Shown piece after piece: positions 9,696-17,979 of a DNA stretch of 64,000 nt. This stretch comes from Bradyrhizobium murdochi. GTDB lineage: Bacteria; Pseudomonadota; Alphaproteobacteria; Rhizobiales; Xanthobacteraceae. The stretch is taken from the NCBI RefSeq assembly GCF_000472965.1, contig NZ_AXAU01000008.1, positions 247,401 to 311,400 on the forward strand. The letters run 5' to 3'. Numbering within the stretch: position 1 is the stretch's first letter; the number at the start of each line of letters is the position of its first letter. The notes below the pieces were generated by a model, which did no database searches, was not told the origin of the DNA, and saw nothing but the letters and a program-made list of their open reading frames with translations. The position numbers were made by a program, and so were the translations under genes.

Positions 9696-11096
9696 ATGGC
9701 TTCCTACGATCTCGTCGTCATCGGCACCGGTCCGGGCGGATATGTCTGCGCGGTGCGCGCGGCGCAACTCGGCATGAAAGTGGCCGTGGTCGAGAAAAAC
9801 GCGACGCTGGGCGGCACCTGCCTCAATGTCGGTTGCATGCCGTCGAAGGCGCTGCTGCATGCCTCCGAAATGTTCGAGGAAGCCGGACATTCCTTTGCCA
9901 AGATGGGCGTCAGCATTTCCGCGCCAAAGCTCGATCTGCCGGCGATGATGAATTTCAAGCAGCAGGGCATCGACGGCAACGTCAAGGGCGTCGATTTCCT
10001 GATGAAGAAGAACAAGATCGACGTCCTCTACGGCGCCGGCAAGATCCTTAGCGCCGGCAAGGTCGAGGTCAACGCTAACGGCAAGTCGCAGACGGTCGAG
10101 ACCAGGAACATCGTCATCGCCACTGGCTCCGACATCGCGCGGCTGAAGGGCATCGAGATCGACGAGAAGCGCGTGGTGTCGTCGACCGGCGCGCTGTCGC
10201 TCGCGAAGGTGCCGGAGAAGCTTCTGATCATCGGCGCAGGCGTGATCGGGCTGGAGCTCGGCTCGGTCTGGAAACGGCTTGGTGCCGAGGTCATGGTCGT
10301 CGAATTCCTCGATCGCATCCTGCCCGGTATGGACGGGGAAGTCGCAAAGCAATTCCAGCGCCTCCTCGAAAAGCAGGGCTTTGCATTCAAGCTCGGCGCC
10401 AAGGTGACGGCGGTCGACGCCTCCGGCAAGATGTTGAAGGCGACGGTGGAGCCGGCGGCGGGCGGCGCAGCGGAAACGATTGAGACCGACGTGGTGCTGG
10501 TGTGCATCGGCCGCGTGCCCTACACCGAAGGGCTCGGCTGCAAGGAAGCCGGCATCGCGCTCGACAACCGCGGCCGCGTGCAGATCGACGCGCATTTTTC
10601 GACCAGCGTGAAGGGCGTCTATGCGATCGGCGACGTCGTGGCGGGACCGATGCTCGCGCACAAGGCCGAGGATGAAGGCGTTGCCTGCGCCGAGATCATT
10701 GCAGGGCAGGCGGGCCACATGAACTACGATGTTATCCCAAACGTCGTGTATACCACGCCCGAAGTGTCGTCGGTCGGCAAGACCGAGGAAGAGCTGAAGC
10801 AGGCCGGCGTTGCCTACACCTCAGGCAAATTCCCGTTCACCGCCAACGGCCGCTCCAAGGTCAACCAGACCACTGAGGGTTTTGTGAAGGTTCTCGCGGA
10901 TGCGAAGACCGATCGCGTGCTCGGCGTGCACATTGTCGGCCGCGAGGCCGGCGAAATGATTCAGGAAGCCGCTGTTCTCATGGAGTTTGGCGGTTCTGCC
11001 GAGGATCTGGCGCGGACCTGTCACGCGCATCCGACCCGCTCGGAAGCGATCAAGGAAGCCGCGCTTGCGGTCGGCAAGCGCGCCATCCATATGTAA
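9696..11096 (+). CDS. lpdA: Dihydrolipoyl dehydrogenase (E3)
   Basis: Flavoprotein that reoxidises lipoyl groups of the 2-oxo acid dehydrogenase complexes using NAD+. 466 residues. The FAD-binding motif GTGPGGYVCA is at 10-19, the redox disulphide is C42/C47 in GGTCLNVGC, the NAD-binding motif is GAGVIGLELGS, AIGDVV marks the second FAD segment, and the catalytic His-Glu pair is in the C-terminal HAHPTRSE (H445, E450). AGGAC lies about 8 bases before the ATG. As the third subunit it completes the sucA-sucB-lpd set. Confidence 0.98.
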   Translation: MASYDLVVIGTGPGGYVCAVRAAQLGMKVAVVEKNATLGGTCLNVGCMPSKALLHASEMFEEAGHSFAKMGVSISAPKLDLPAMMNFKQQGIDGNVKGVDFLMKKNKIDVLYGAGKILSAGKVEVNANGKSQTVETRNIVIATGSDIARLKGIEIDEKRVVSSTGALSLAKVPEKLLIIGAGVIGLELGSVWKRLGAEVMVVEFLDRILPGMDGEVAKQFQRLLEKQGFAFKLGAKVTAVDASGKMLKATVEPAAGGAAETIETDVVLVCIGRVPYTEGLGCKEAGIALDNRGRVQIDAHFSTSVKGVYAIGDVVAGPMLAHKAEDEGVACAEIIAGQAGHMNYDVIPNVVYTTPEVSSVGKTEEELKQAGVAYTSGKFPFTANGRSKVNQTTEGFVKVLADAKTDRVLGVHIVGREAGEMIQEAAVLMEFGGSAEDLARTCHAHPTRSEAIKEAALAVGKRAIHM

Positions 11097-11131
11097 TCGG
11101 AACCCGATACATGCTGGGTAAGAGCGATAAA

Positions 11132-11229
11132 CCCTCATGGTGAGGAGCGCGAAGCGCGTCTCGAACCATGAGGTCCCGTCCGTGGCCTACATCCTTCGAG
11201 ACGCCCTGCGGGCTCCTCAGGATGAGAGG
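11132..11229. repeat. Intergenic palindrome, family C, copy 1
   Basis: It begins CCTCATGGTGAGGAGCGCG, passes through TCTCGAACCATGAGG, and ends CTTCGAGACGCCC...GGGCTCCTCAGGATGAG. The arms at the two ends and the inner TCTCGAA/TTCGAGA sequences are inverted. Two further copies, in opposite orientation, are at 58184-58350 and 60165-60300. It lies between lpdA and the next gene. Confidence 0.85.
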
Positions 11230-11332
11230 ACACAGTAGAACTATCCCATTCCCGAAAACACCATGCTTTGAACATAGAGATCGAGCGGCGCGACCAATCA
11301 AGGACCTCATTCCTCTCTAGAGATCACGATCG

Positions 11333-11863
11333 ATGATGCGCCGCCTACTTCAGCCGTTCTGGGTCCTGCTTGCGGTCATCTTCCTGATCGAAGCTTGGCT
11401 GTGGGATCATCTCGAGCCGATCGTCGAGCGCATCGTTGCGCTGATTCCGCTTCGCGCCTTCAAGCGATGGCTGTCCGATCGGGTCGACGCGCTGTCGCCG
11501 GCGATGACGCTGATCGTATTTGCGGTGCCGGTGATTCCACTGTTTCCGCTCAAGCTGGCCGGGCTCTGGCTACTGGCGCACCAATACTGGTTCAGCGCCG
11601 CGGTTGTGATCGTGTTCGGCAAATTGCTCGGCGTCGGCGTCACCGCGTTCATCTTCGACGTCACGCGGCCGAAGCTGCTGCAAATGGCGTGGTTCAAGAA
11701 GACCTATGAATTCGTCATGGCGATGCGCGCCAAGGCGGCCGCCCTAGTCCATCCAATCAAGCAGCGCATCCGGGAAATCTTGCGTGGCGACGGTGATAGC
11801 TGGTCATCGCGCATGCTGCGCACGATCGCGCGCTTCCGCAAGAGCGTGCACGAGGCACGGTAG
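11333..11863 (+). CDS. Small membrane protein of unknown function
   Basis: A 176-residue protein. An N-terminal hydrophobic segment (residues 6-24, LLQPFWVLLAVIFLIEAWLW) is followed by a basic amphipathic stretch, two further membrane segments (about 58-80 and 86-110) and a very basic C-terminal tail with KQRIREILRG and RFRKSVHEAR. It is probably an inner-membrane protein with a positively charged cytoplasmic tail. I do not recognise a family with known function. It stands alone between two palindromic repeats (11132-11229 and 11873-12009). Confidence 0.75.
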   Translation: MMRRLLQPFWVLLAVIFLIEAWLWDHLEPIVERIVALIPLRAFKRWLSDRVDALSPAMTLIVFAVPVIPLFPLKLAGLWLLAHQYWFSAAVVIVFGKLLGVGVTAFIFDVTRPKLLQMAWFKKTYEFVMAMRAKAAALVHPIKQRIREILRGDGDSWSSRMLRTIARFRKSVHEAR

Positions 11864-11872
11864 TTCTTCACT

Positions 11873-12009
11873 GTCGTTGCCCGGCTTAACCGGGCAATCC
11901 AGTATCCCAGAGAAGGTCGTGCTTGAGCCGACAGGCCGCGGCGTACTGGATCACCCGCCGGAGCCTGTCATCGGGCGGCCATTCGGCCGACCCGTTGGCG
12001 GGTGATGAC
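11873..12009. repeat. Intergenic palindrome, family B, copy 2, with nested hairpin
   Basis: Same plan as 7445-7544: GTCGTTGCCCGGC...GCCGGG-type left hairpin, AATCCAGTA, then GGCGTACTGGATCACCCGCC and GGCGGGTGATGAC. The distal loop, four bases in copy 1, holds about 37 extra bases (11960-11996). It ends 5 bases before the stop codon of the convergent DUF4337 gene and may act as a shared boundary for both transcripts. Confidence 0.8.
11960..11996. mobile_element. Mini-hairpin nested in repeat B (copy 1 of 2)
   Basis: GGAGCCTGTCAT leads into the stem CGGG+CGGCC, loop ATTC, GGCCG, a bulged A, then CCCG and TT. A second example with a different inner stem sits in the loop of a family C repeat at 58285-58323. 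The identical flanks, the bulge in the same place and the location in unrelated host repeats suggest a small transposable or copied unit. It has no coding capacity. Confidence 0.6.
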
Positions 12010-12013
12010 AACC

Positions 12014-12604
12014 TCAATGCAAATGCAGCAGATGCGGGGCGTAGAGGCCGAGCGCGGTGATGCCGATGCCGGCGATTGCCAATATGCCGGAGACCCAGGC
12101 CAGCACGATCATGCCGGTGATGATGGTGGCGGACGCCAGCACGATGCCGATCTGGAAGGCGGCTGAAGCGATTTCGTAGTGGTGATATTTTGCGGTCGCC
12201 TCGTCGCGCTCGTGCTCGGCGCGCTTGGCGCGTTTTGCCAACTCTTCCGAACCTTCGCCGGTCTCCGGCTCCGAGCGATAGCGCTGCGCAGTCTTATTCC
12301 AGTCGTCGATCTGCTTTTGCAGCGCCGCCTTTGCGCCATCGTCGCCGACGGTGCCGAGGCTGAGCTTGGCGTGTTCAGCGGTCGCCTGCACCACGGTGCG
12401 GCGGATGCTCTTGGCCTGGAAGAATGCCCAGAGATTCGAAGCCTCGACATTCTTGCTGATGGCTTCGGTCTGTGCGCCCTTGCCCAGCGTTTCCGACAGC
12501 GCCAGAAACAGGGCGATCACCGCGATCAGCAACGCGATCTTCTTGTTCGACCCCGAAGCGTGCTCGGCATGCTCCGCATGCTCCATGCTTTCATGTGCCC
12601 CCAT
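12014..12604 (-). CDS. DUF4337-like membrane protein
   Basis: A 196-residue protein. A His/Glu-rich N-terminus (MEHAEHAEHA) precedes a first membrane segment (KIALLIAVIALFLALSET), a charged region with the SNLWAFFQAKSIRRT motif, and two C-terminal membrane segments ending in a LLHLH tail. This matches DUF4337 proteins, whose role is unknown. The start at 12604 follows AGGAGG with ideal spacing, so the longer in-frame reading to 13027 is not used. It is transcribed toward the family B repeat and lies downstream of xerC on the same strand. Confidence 0.85.
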   Translation of the reverse strand: MGAHESMEHAEHAEHASGSNKKIALLIAVIALFLALSETLGKGAQTEAISKNVEASNLWAFFQAKSIRRTVVQATAEHAKLSLGTVGDDGAKAALQKQIDDWNKTAQRYRSEPETGEGSEELAKRAKRAEHERDEATAKYHHYEIASAAFQIGIVLASATIITGMIVLAWVSGILAIAGIGITALGLYAPHLLHLH

Positions 12605-12719
12605 AAATTCCTCCTGCCAGAATGACGGCGCACGATTGCCGGAACCGCAACACGAGCGCAAGAGGCAAGCTAAGAGGCCATCGATGTGACGGGAGTATGT
12701 CGGCGCCGAGCGCTGAGAT

Positions 12720-13694
12720 TCATCCGCGCGGGTGCGCGCTCTTGTACACTTCCAAGAGCCGCTCGCTGTCGATCCCGGTGTAGATCTGCGTGGTCGAGAG
12801 CGAGGCGTGGCCGAGCAATTCCTGGATCGCGCGCAGATCGCCGCCGCGGCTGAGCAGATGGGTTGCGAAAGAATGCCGCAGCGCGTGCGGGGTGGCGCTG
12901 TCGGGTAGCCCCAGCGCGCCGCGCAGTCGCTCCATGGTGAGCTGGATGATCCGTGGGGAAAGCGGCCCGCCGCGCGAGCCGACGAAGATCGGGCCGGCCG
13001 GCGGCAATGAGTGCGGGCACATCGCAACGTAATCGGCGATCAGCGCCAGCACATTTTGCAACACCGGCACCATGCGGGTCTTGTTGCCCTTGCCGGTGAC
13101 GATAATGACATCGCCTTCGCCCGGTCTGGGCACGTCCTGGCGTTTCAGTCCCAGCGCTTCGGAGATGCGCAGGCCCGATCCATAAAGCAGCGCCATCACC
13201 GCGGCGTCGCGCGCGAGAATCCAGGGATCACGTTCCTCGCCGATGCGCTCGTCAGCATCGGCAAAGCGCTTGGCGGCAGCCATCTGGATTGGCTTCGGCA
13301 GGCTTTTTGCAATTTTCGGCGCGCGGATCGCGGACAAGGCTCCGACCTTGCCTTTGCCTTCCCGTTCGAGATAGCGGCCGAACGACCGCAGGCCGGCCAG
13401 CGCCCGCATCAGTGAGCGCCCGGCGATGTCGTCGGCGCGGCGCATCGCCATGAAAGCCCTGACGTCGGTGGCTTCCAGCGCTGCAAACCTCTTCAACGTG
13501 ACCCTGTCGCCCCAATGTTCGGCGAGGAAAGTGAGGCATTGGCGGAGGTCGCGGGCGTAGGCTTCGAGCGTCTTTGGCGATAGCCGCCGTTCGGCGCGCA
13601 GATGCGTCAGCCAGCGCGTCGTCTCCCGCGCGAGGCCGTCGTCGACGCAATCGAGCTCGATCGCTTGCAGTGGCGGAACTTCCCTGGCCATCAT
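12720..13694 (-). CDS. xerC: Tyrosine recombinase XerC
   Basis: Chromosome dimer resolution recombinase acting at dif with XerD. 324 residues. The N-terminal SAM-like core-binding domain (about 22-115) includes RRLSPKTLEAYARDL; the catalytic domain follows with the full set R176 (GSGLRISEALGL), K202 (GKGNKTRMVP), H270 and R273 (HALRHSFATH), H296 (LGHASLSTTQ) and Y305 (IYTG). XerC rather than XerD is favoured by its place divergent from priA, seen in other alphaproteobacteria. Two ATGs start the reading (MM); either may be used. Confidence 0.93.
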   Translation of the reverse strand: MMAREVPPLQAIELDCVDDGLARETTRWLTHLRAERRLSPKTLEAYARDLRQCLTFLAEHWGDRVTLKRFAALEATDVRAFMAMRRADDIAGRSLMRALAGLRSFGRYLEREGKGKVGALSAIRAPKIAKSLPKPIQMAAAKRFADADERIGEERDPWILARDAAVMALLYGSGLRISEALGLKRQDVPRPGEGDVIIVTGKGNKTRMVPVLQNVLALIADYVAMCPHSLPPAGPIFVGSRGGPLSPRIIQLTMERLRGALGLPDSATPHALRHSFATHLLSRGGDLRAIQELLGHASLSTTQIYTGIDSERLLEVYKSAHPRG

Positions 13695-13840
13695 CCTTGC
13701 CTTCGAGAGCTTGCCTTGAGAGCTTGTCTTGGAGACGGTGATTCAGCGCATTATATCGCACCTCTTTCGTTTACCGTTCGCTAACCGGCCGGGGCGGCGC
13801 TAGCTTCGCTCCGGATACCTCAAGCCTGATTCCCCCTGAT

Positions 13841-16051
13841 ATGGACCACGCCACCCGCCAAACCAGCTCATCGGCCTCGTCGACCCGCGTCGTCGACGTG
13901 CTGGTGCCGGTCGCGCTCAATCAGAACTATTCCTACCGCGTGCCACGCGGCATGGAGCTGAAGGCGGGCGATGTGGTCTGCGTGCCGCTCGGGCCGCGGG
14001 AAGTGGTGGCGGTGGTGTGGGCGGAGAACGCCAATCCCGATCCGCGCCTGCACAACCGCCTGAAGGACGTCGGCGAAAAGCTCGACGTGCCGCCGCTCAA
14101 GGAGGAGTTGCGCAGTCTCGTCGACTGGGTCGCCAATTACACGCTGTCCGCGCGCGGCATGGTGTTGCGCATGGCTTTGCGGATGGGCGAAAACCTCGGG
14201 CCCGAACGGATGCGCCTCGGCGTGCGGCTGGTAGGCCCAGCGCCGCAGCGCCTGACGCCGGCCCGGCGGCGGCTGATCGAGGTGCTGTCGGACGGCCTGC
14301 TGCACGGCAAGTCGGATGCGGCGCGGGAGGCGGGCGTGAGCTCAGGCGTGGTCGACGGCCTTGTCGATGAGGGGACGCTCGCCATCGAGGCGATGCCGCC
14401 GCCGCTGGCGCCGCCGGCGCCCAATCCGTCCTTTGCGCAGCCGGAATTTTCGCACCAGCAGCGCGCGGCGGTCGACATGATGCGCGCGCTTGCCGCCAAC
14501 GGCACGTTTCACGTCGCGCTGCTCGACGGCGTCACCGGATCGGGCAAGACGGAAGTCTATTTCGAGGCGATTGCGGAAGCCGTCCGGCGCGGCAAGCAGA
14601 CGCTGATCCTGATGCCGGAGATCGCGTTGACCGGGCAATTCCTCGACCGCTTCGCCCAGCGTTTCGGCGTGCGCCCACTGGAATGGCACTCCGAACTGAC
14701 GCCGCGCACACGGCAGCGCAATTGGGCGGCGATATCGGCGGGTGAAGCGCCTGTTGTGGTCGGCGCGCGCTCGGCGCTGTTTCTGCCCTATGCGGATCTG
14801 GGTCTCATCATTGTCGATGAGGAGCACGACCAGGCCTACAAGCAGGATGACGGCGCGCATTACCATGCCCGCGACATGGCAGTCGTGCGCGCGCATATCG
14901 CCAAAATCCCGATCGTGCTGGCGTCCGCAACGCCGTCGGTCGAATCGGAAGTCAATGCGCGCAAGGGACGCTATCAGCGCGTCGCGCTGCCGTCCCGCTT
15001 CGGCGGCCAACACATGCCTCATATCGAAGCGATCGATTTGCGCCGTGCACCGCCGCCGCGCGGCCGCTTCATCTCGCCGCCGCTCGCCGAGCAAATTCGG
15101 TTCGCGATCGAGAAACGCGAACAGGCGCTGTTGTTCTTGAACCGCCGCGGTTACGCGCCGCTGACGCTATGCCGCGCCTGCGGCCATCGCTTTGCCTGCA
15201 CCATCTGCGACGCCTGGCTGGTCGATCACCGCTTTCGCCAGCGGCTGGTCTGCCACCATTGCGGCTTCTCGATGCCGCGGCCGAACATCTGCCCGCATTG
15301 CCAGGCCGAGGAATCGCTGGTCGCGGTCGGTCCGGGCGTGGAGCGGCTGCTGGAGGAGGCGGCTGCGCTGTTTCCGCAAGCGCGCACCATGGTGCTGTCG
15401 AGTGATCTGATCACCTCGATCGAGACGATGCGCAGCGAGCTGAACGAAATCGCCGAAGGTCGCGTCGACATCATCATCGGCACGCAGCTGGTCGCGAAGG
15501 GCCATAATTTCCCGCGGCTCAACCTGGTCGGCGTGGTCGATGCGGATCTGGGCCTCGGCAATGGTGATCCGCGCGCGGCCGAGCGCACGTTCCAACTGCT
15601 CAACCAGGTGATCGGGCGTGCGGGGCGCGATCAGGGCCGCGGCGTCGGGTACTTGCAGACCCATCAGCCCGAGCATCCCGTGATGAAGGCCTTGGTCGCC
15701 AACGACCGTGAGGCGTTTTACGCCAGCGAAATCGACTCACGCGAGCGCACCGGCTATCCGCCGTTCGGCCGGCTCGCCAGCCTGATCATTTCCGCAGGCG
15801 ACCGGCCGACCGCGGAAGGCTTTGCGCGCCGCCTTGCCGCTGTGGCGCCGATCGACGAGCGCATCCAGGTGCTGGGACCTGCCGAAGCGCCGCTTGCGGT
15901 GATCAAGGGCCGCTATCGGTTCCGGATCCTGGTGAAGTCGCTACGCAGTGTCGACCTCTCGGAATATTTGCGCGAGTGGCTCGCTGCGGGTCCGAAGACC
16001 AAGGGCAATCTCAAACTCGAAGTCGACGTCGATCCGCAGAGCTTTTTATGA
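13841..16051 (+). CDS. priA: Primosomal helicase PriA
   Basis: Superfamily 2 helicase that restarts collapsed replication forks. 736 residues. The N-terminal DNA-binding domain begins VVDVLVPVALNQNYSYRVP; motif I is GVTGSGKTEVY, motif II DEEHDQAYKQ, and paired zinc-binding cysteines occur in CRACGHRFACTIC and CHHCGFSMPRPNICPHC. Helicase motifs V/VI include GTQLVAKGHNFP and QVIGRAGRD. It diverges from xerC and leads toward the atp region, separated by a palindrome, a terminator and the convergent RlpA-like gene. Confidence 0.97.
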   Translation: MDHATRQTSSSASSTRVVDVLVPVALNQNYSYRVPRGMELKAGDVVCVPLGPREVVAVVWAENANPDPRLHNRLKDVGEKLDVPPLKEELRSLVDWVANYTLSARGMVLRMALRMGENLGPERMRLGVRLVGPAPQRLTPARRRLIEVLSDGLLHGKSDAAREAGVSSGVVDGLVDEGTLAIEAMPPPLAPPAPNPSFAQPEFSHQQRAAVDMMRALAANGTFHVALLDGVTGSGKTEVYFEAIAEAVRRGKQTLILMPEIALTGQFLDRFAQRFGVRPLEWHSELTPRTRQRNWAAISAGEAPVVVGARSALFLPYADLGLIIVDEEHDQAYKQDDGAHYHARDMAVVRAHIAKIPIVLASATPSVESEVNARKGRYQRVALPSRFGGQHMPHIEAIDLRRAPPPRGRFISPPLAEQIRFAIEKREQALLFLNRRGYAPLTLCRACGHRFACTICDAWLVDHRFRQRLVCHHCGFSMPRPNICPHCQAEESLVAVGPGVERLLEEAAALFPQARTMVLSSDLITSIETMRSELNEIAEGRVDIIIGTQLVAKGHNFPRLNLVGVVDADLGLGNGDPRAAERTFQLLNQVIGRAGRDQGRGVGYLQTHQPEHPVMKALVANDREAFYASEIDSRERTGYPPFGRLASLIISAGDRPTAEGFARRLAAVAPIDERIQVLGPAEAPLAVIKGRYRFRILVKSLRSVDLSEYLREWLAAGPKTKGNLKLEVDVDPQSFL

Positions 16052-16060
16052 TTGCTATGC

Positions 16061-16143
16061 CGTCATTCCGGGGCGATGCGCAGCATCGAACCCGGAATCT
16101 CGAGATTCCGGGTCTGGTCCTTCGGACCATCCCGGAATGACGG
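16061..16143. repeat. Intergenic palindrome, family D
   Basis: Outer arms CGTCATTCCGGG and CCCGGAATGACG, with inner CCCGGAATCTCGAGATTCCGGG and TGGTCCTTCGGACCA, form a branched palindrome 10 bases after the priA stop. A single copy is seen in the window. Confidence 0.75.
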
Positions 16144-16153
16144 CAAAGAGGTG

Positions 16154-16195
16154 AACAAAAAAAGGCCTGCCGTCATTTTGCGACGGCAGGCCTTT
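16154..16195 (-). terminator. Rho-independent terminator of the RlpA-like gene
   Basis: A perfect 14-bp stem, AAAGGCCTGCCGTC (16161-16174) with GACGGCAGGCCTTT (16182-16195). On the minus strand it is followed by a run of T (complement of 16155-16163), fitting the end of the RlpA-like gene; the plus-strand side has only three T, so it acts less well for priA. Confidence 0.85.
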
Positions 16196-16280
16196 GTTGC
16201 CGCGGAAACTTCCGCAGGCGGTTACGCAACGCAACGCTTACGCGATCTGATGGACCGGAAACGGCGCGCGATCGCGCGCC

Positions 16281-16775
16281 TTAGATGACCTCGGCGGTGA
16301 CGTGGCCGACGCCGGCGCCGGTCAGGCCGATGGCCCGGGCCGCGCCCTTGGAGAGGTCGAGCACGCGACCCCGGATGAAGGGGCCACGGTCGTTGATCGT
16401 GACGATCACGCTCTGGCCGCGATGGGTGACGCGGAGCTTGGTGCCGAACGGCAGCGAGCGGTGGGCCGCGGTCATGGCGTTCTGGTTGAAGCGCTGACCG
16501 GATGCGGTCTTGCTGCCGGATTCATTGCCGTAAAAGGAGGCCTTTCCCGAGAAGCCGCGCCCGGTGCTCTGGGAGCCGGTCGAGGCATTGGCGTCCAGCC
16601 AGTTGCCGCCAGCCGTCTTGGCCTTGCTGGCGTGATGGTGGTGATGGCGATGATGCCTGGATTTTGCGGAAGCTTCGGTGACGGCGCCACCGACCAGGAG
16701 AGTTGCGGCGATCAAGGCGAGCGCCGTGCGCGACCGGGTTAGAGTTCCCGGCATCACATTATTGGTATGCAACAT
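16281..16775 (-). CDS. rlpA: RlpA-like double-psi beta-barrel protein, exported
   Basis: 164 residues with a signal peptide (SRTALALIAATLLVGGAVTEASA, given here in parts: LALIAATLLVGG then ending near ASA), a His-rich linker (RHHRHHHHHASK), and a C-terminal RlpA domain: GKASFYG, TASGQRFN, MTAAHRSLPFGT, VTINDRGPF and GRVLDLSKGAARAIG. RlpA proteins are septal murein-binding proteins, some with lytic transglycosylase activity; the conserved aspartate of NDRGP is present. There is no lipobox cysteine, so it is probably periplasmic rather than a lipoprotein. The start may be the second ATG, at 16754. Its terminator lies at 16154-16195. Confidence 0.85.
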   Translation of the reverse strand: MLHTNNVMPGTLTRSRTALALIAATLLVGGAVTEASAKSRHHRHHHHHASKAKTAGGNWLDANASTGSQSTGRGFSGKASFYGNESGSKTASGQRFNQNAMTAAHRSLPFGTKLRVTHRGQSVIVTINDRGPFIRGRVLDLSKGAARAIGLTGAGVGHVTAEVI

Positions 16776-17418
16776 TAAACTAGTCCCTCAGATAGTATTT
16801 GCCACATACGTGACAAATGGAACCCCCGTCCCAACTTCAGGAGGCCGTTTGATGAGGCAATGAGGCGTGAATTGGGCAGTAAATCGGAAATGTATCGCGG
16901 TGACATATCTTGTTACCGTCGAGTGATATTCCGTAATCTTGCGCGTTAATAGGTTTTTAACGAAGTCAATACTCAGTATTACTTAACAATACAGTCATCG
17001 CACATCGAGTAAAGATTTGCGCAAGTAATGATGAAATGGAGGCGATCCGCCGGATTCGTTCCGAACGTTATCGGTCATAGCGGCCATGCAGATACGGGTG
17101 GAACAAATCAGCCGATCGGGGAACGATCCAGATCGCCTGCAAGCGCCGAGTCAAAAATTCCGGCGCGCCTGACCGTCAAACTGTATTCGGCCGGGCCTGA
17201 AAATTGACGTGCGACAAAGGCATCGCCCGCATGCGCCGTCATGTTGCACCTGCGCGCTTGCTATGTTAGCAAAGCCGCGATTTTAACGATCCCGGCACCT
17301 CTCGTGCCGGTCGAAAATCGAAGTCCCGCTTGAATTCCAAGGGCTTGGATCGCTAGGCGCTGCTACCCGCGGCGACGGTTTTTCCCTTGCGAGTTTGACA
17401 TCTGAAAAGAGCGTCTCT
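16776..17418. other. Long non-coding gap upstream of atpH
   Basis: About 640 bases with no convincing gene. The part 16880-17040 is markedly AT-rich against its surroundings and includes the perfect palindrome AATACTCAGTATT at 16968-16980. A short hairpin, CCGGCAC-CTCTC-GTGCCGG, lies near 17291-17309 in what should be the atp leader. It must hold the promoters of the RlpA-like gene (leftward) and the atp operon (rightward), but I cannot place either with confidence. Confidence 0.6.
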
Positions 17419-17979
17419 GTGGCTGCTGAAGATCCGTCCGTTTCGGGAGTGTCCGGCCGTTATGCTACGGCCTTGTTCGAGTTGGCGCGCGAGGAGAAAT
17501 CCGTCGACGCGGTAAGGGCCGATCTCGATAAATTCGAGGTCATGCTGAACGAAAGCGCCGATCTCAAGCGCCTCGTCCGCAGCCCGGTCTTCTCGGCAGA
17601 TGCGCAGGCCAAGGCGCTCAATGCCCTGCTCGACAAGGCGGGAATTACCGGCACCACCGCCAAATTCCTTAAAGTGTTGACCGCCAACCGCCGGCTGTTT
17701 GCCGTCGCCGATGTGATCCGCGCCTTCCGCGCGCTGGTGGCGAAGTTCAAGGGCGAGGCGACCGCCGACGTCACCGTCGCCGAACAGCTCAGTGACAAGA
17801 ATCTCGACGCGCTGAAGACCGCACTGAAATCGGTGACGGGCAAGGACGTCGCGCTCAACGTGAAAGTCGATCCCTCCATCATTGGCGGCCTTGTGGTCAA
17901 GCTCGGCAGCCGCATGGTGGATAGCTCGCTTCGCACCAAACTCAATTCGATCAAGCACGCGATGAAAGAGGCAGGCTGA
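17419..17979 (+). CDS. atpH: ATP synthase F1 delta subunit
   Basis: Peripheral-stalk subunit linking F1 to the b subunits. 186 residues from GTG at 17419, chosen because it gives the family start AAEDPSVSGVSGRYATAL; an upstream in-frame TTG at 17395 is less likely. The N-terminal helical domain (RYATALFELAREEK) and the C-terminal segment with VDPSIIGGLVVKLGSRMVDSS are typical. The stop codon overlaps the atpA start (ATGA type at 17977-17981), so the two are translationally coupled. First gene of atpHAGDC; F0 genes are not in this window, as expected for alphaproteobacteria. Confidence 0.96.
   Translation: MAAEDPSVSGVSGRYATALFELAREEKSVDAVRADLDKFEVMLNESADLKRLVRSPVFSADAQAKALNALLDKAGITGTTAKFLKVLTANRRLFAVADVIRAFRALVAKFKGEATADVTVAEQLSDKNLDALKTALKSVTGKDVALNVKVDPSIIGGLVVKLGSRMVDSSLRTKLNSIKHAMKEAG

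Noticed and set aside
12014..13027. Longer minus-strand reading (337 codons) joining xerC sequence to the DUF4337 protein
   Set aside because: The upstream part is xerC in another frame; an AGGAGG site marks the real start at 12604.
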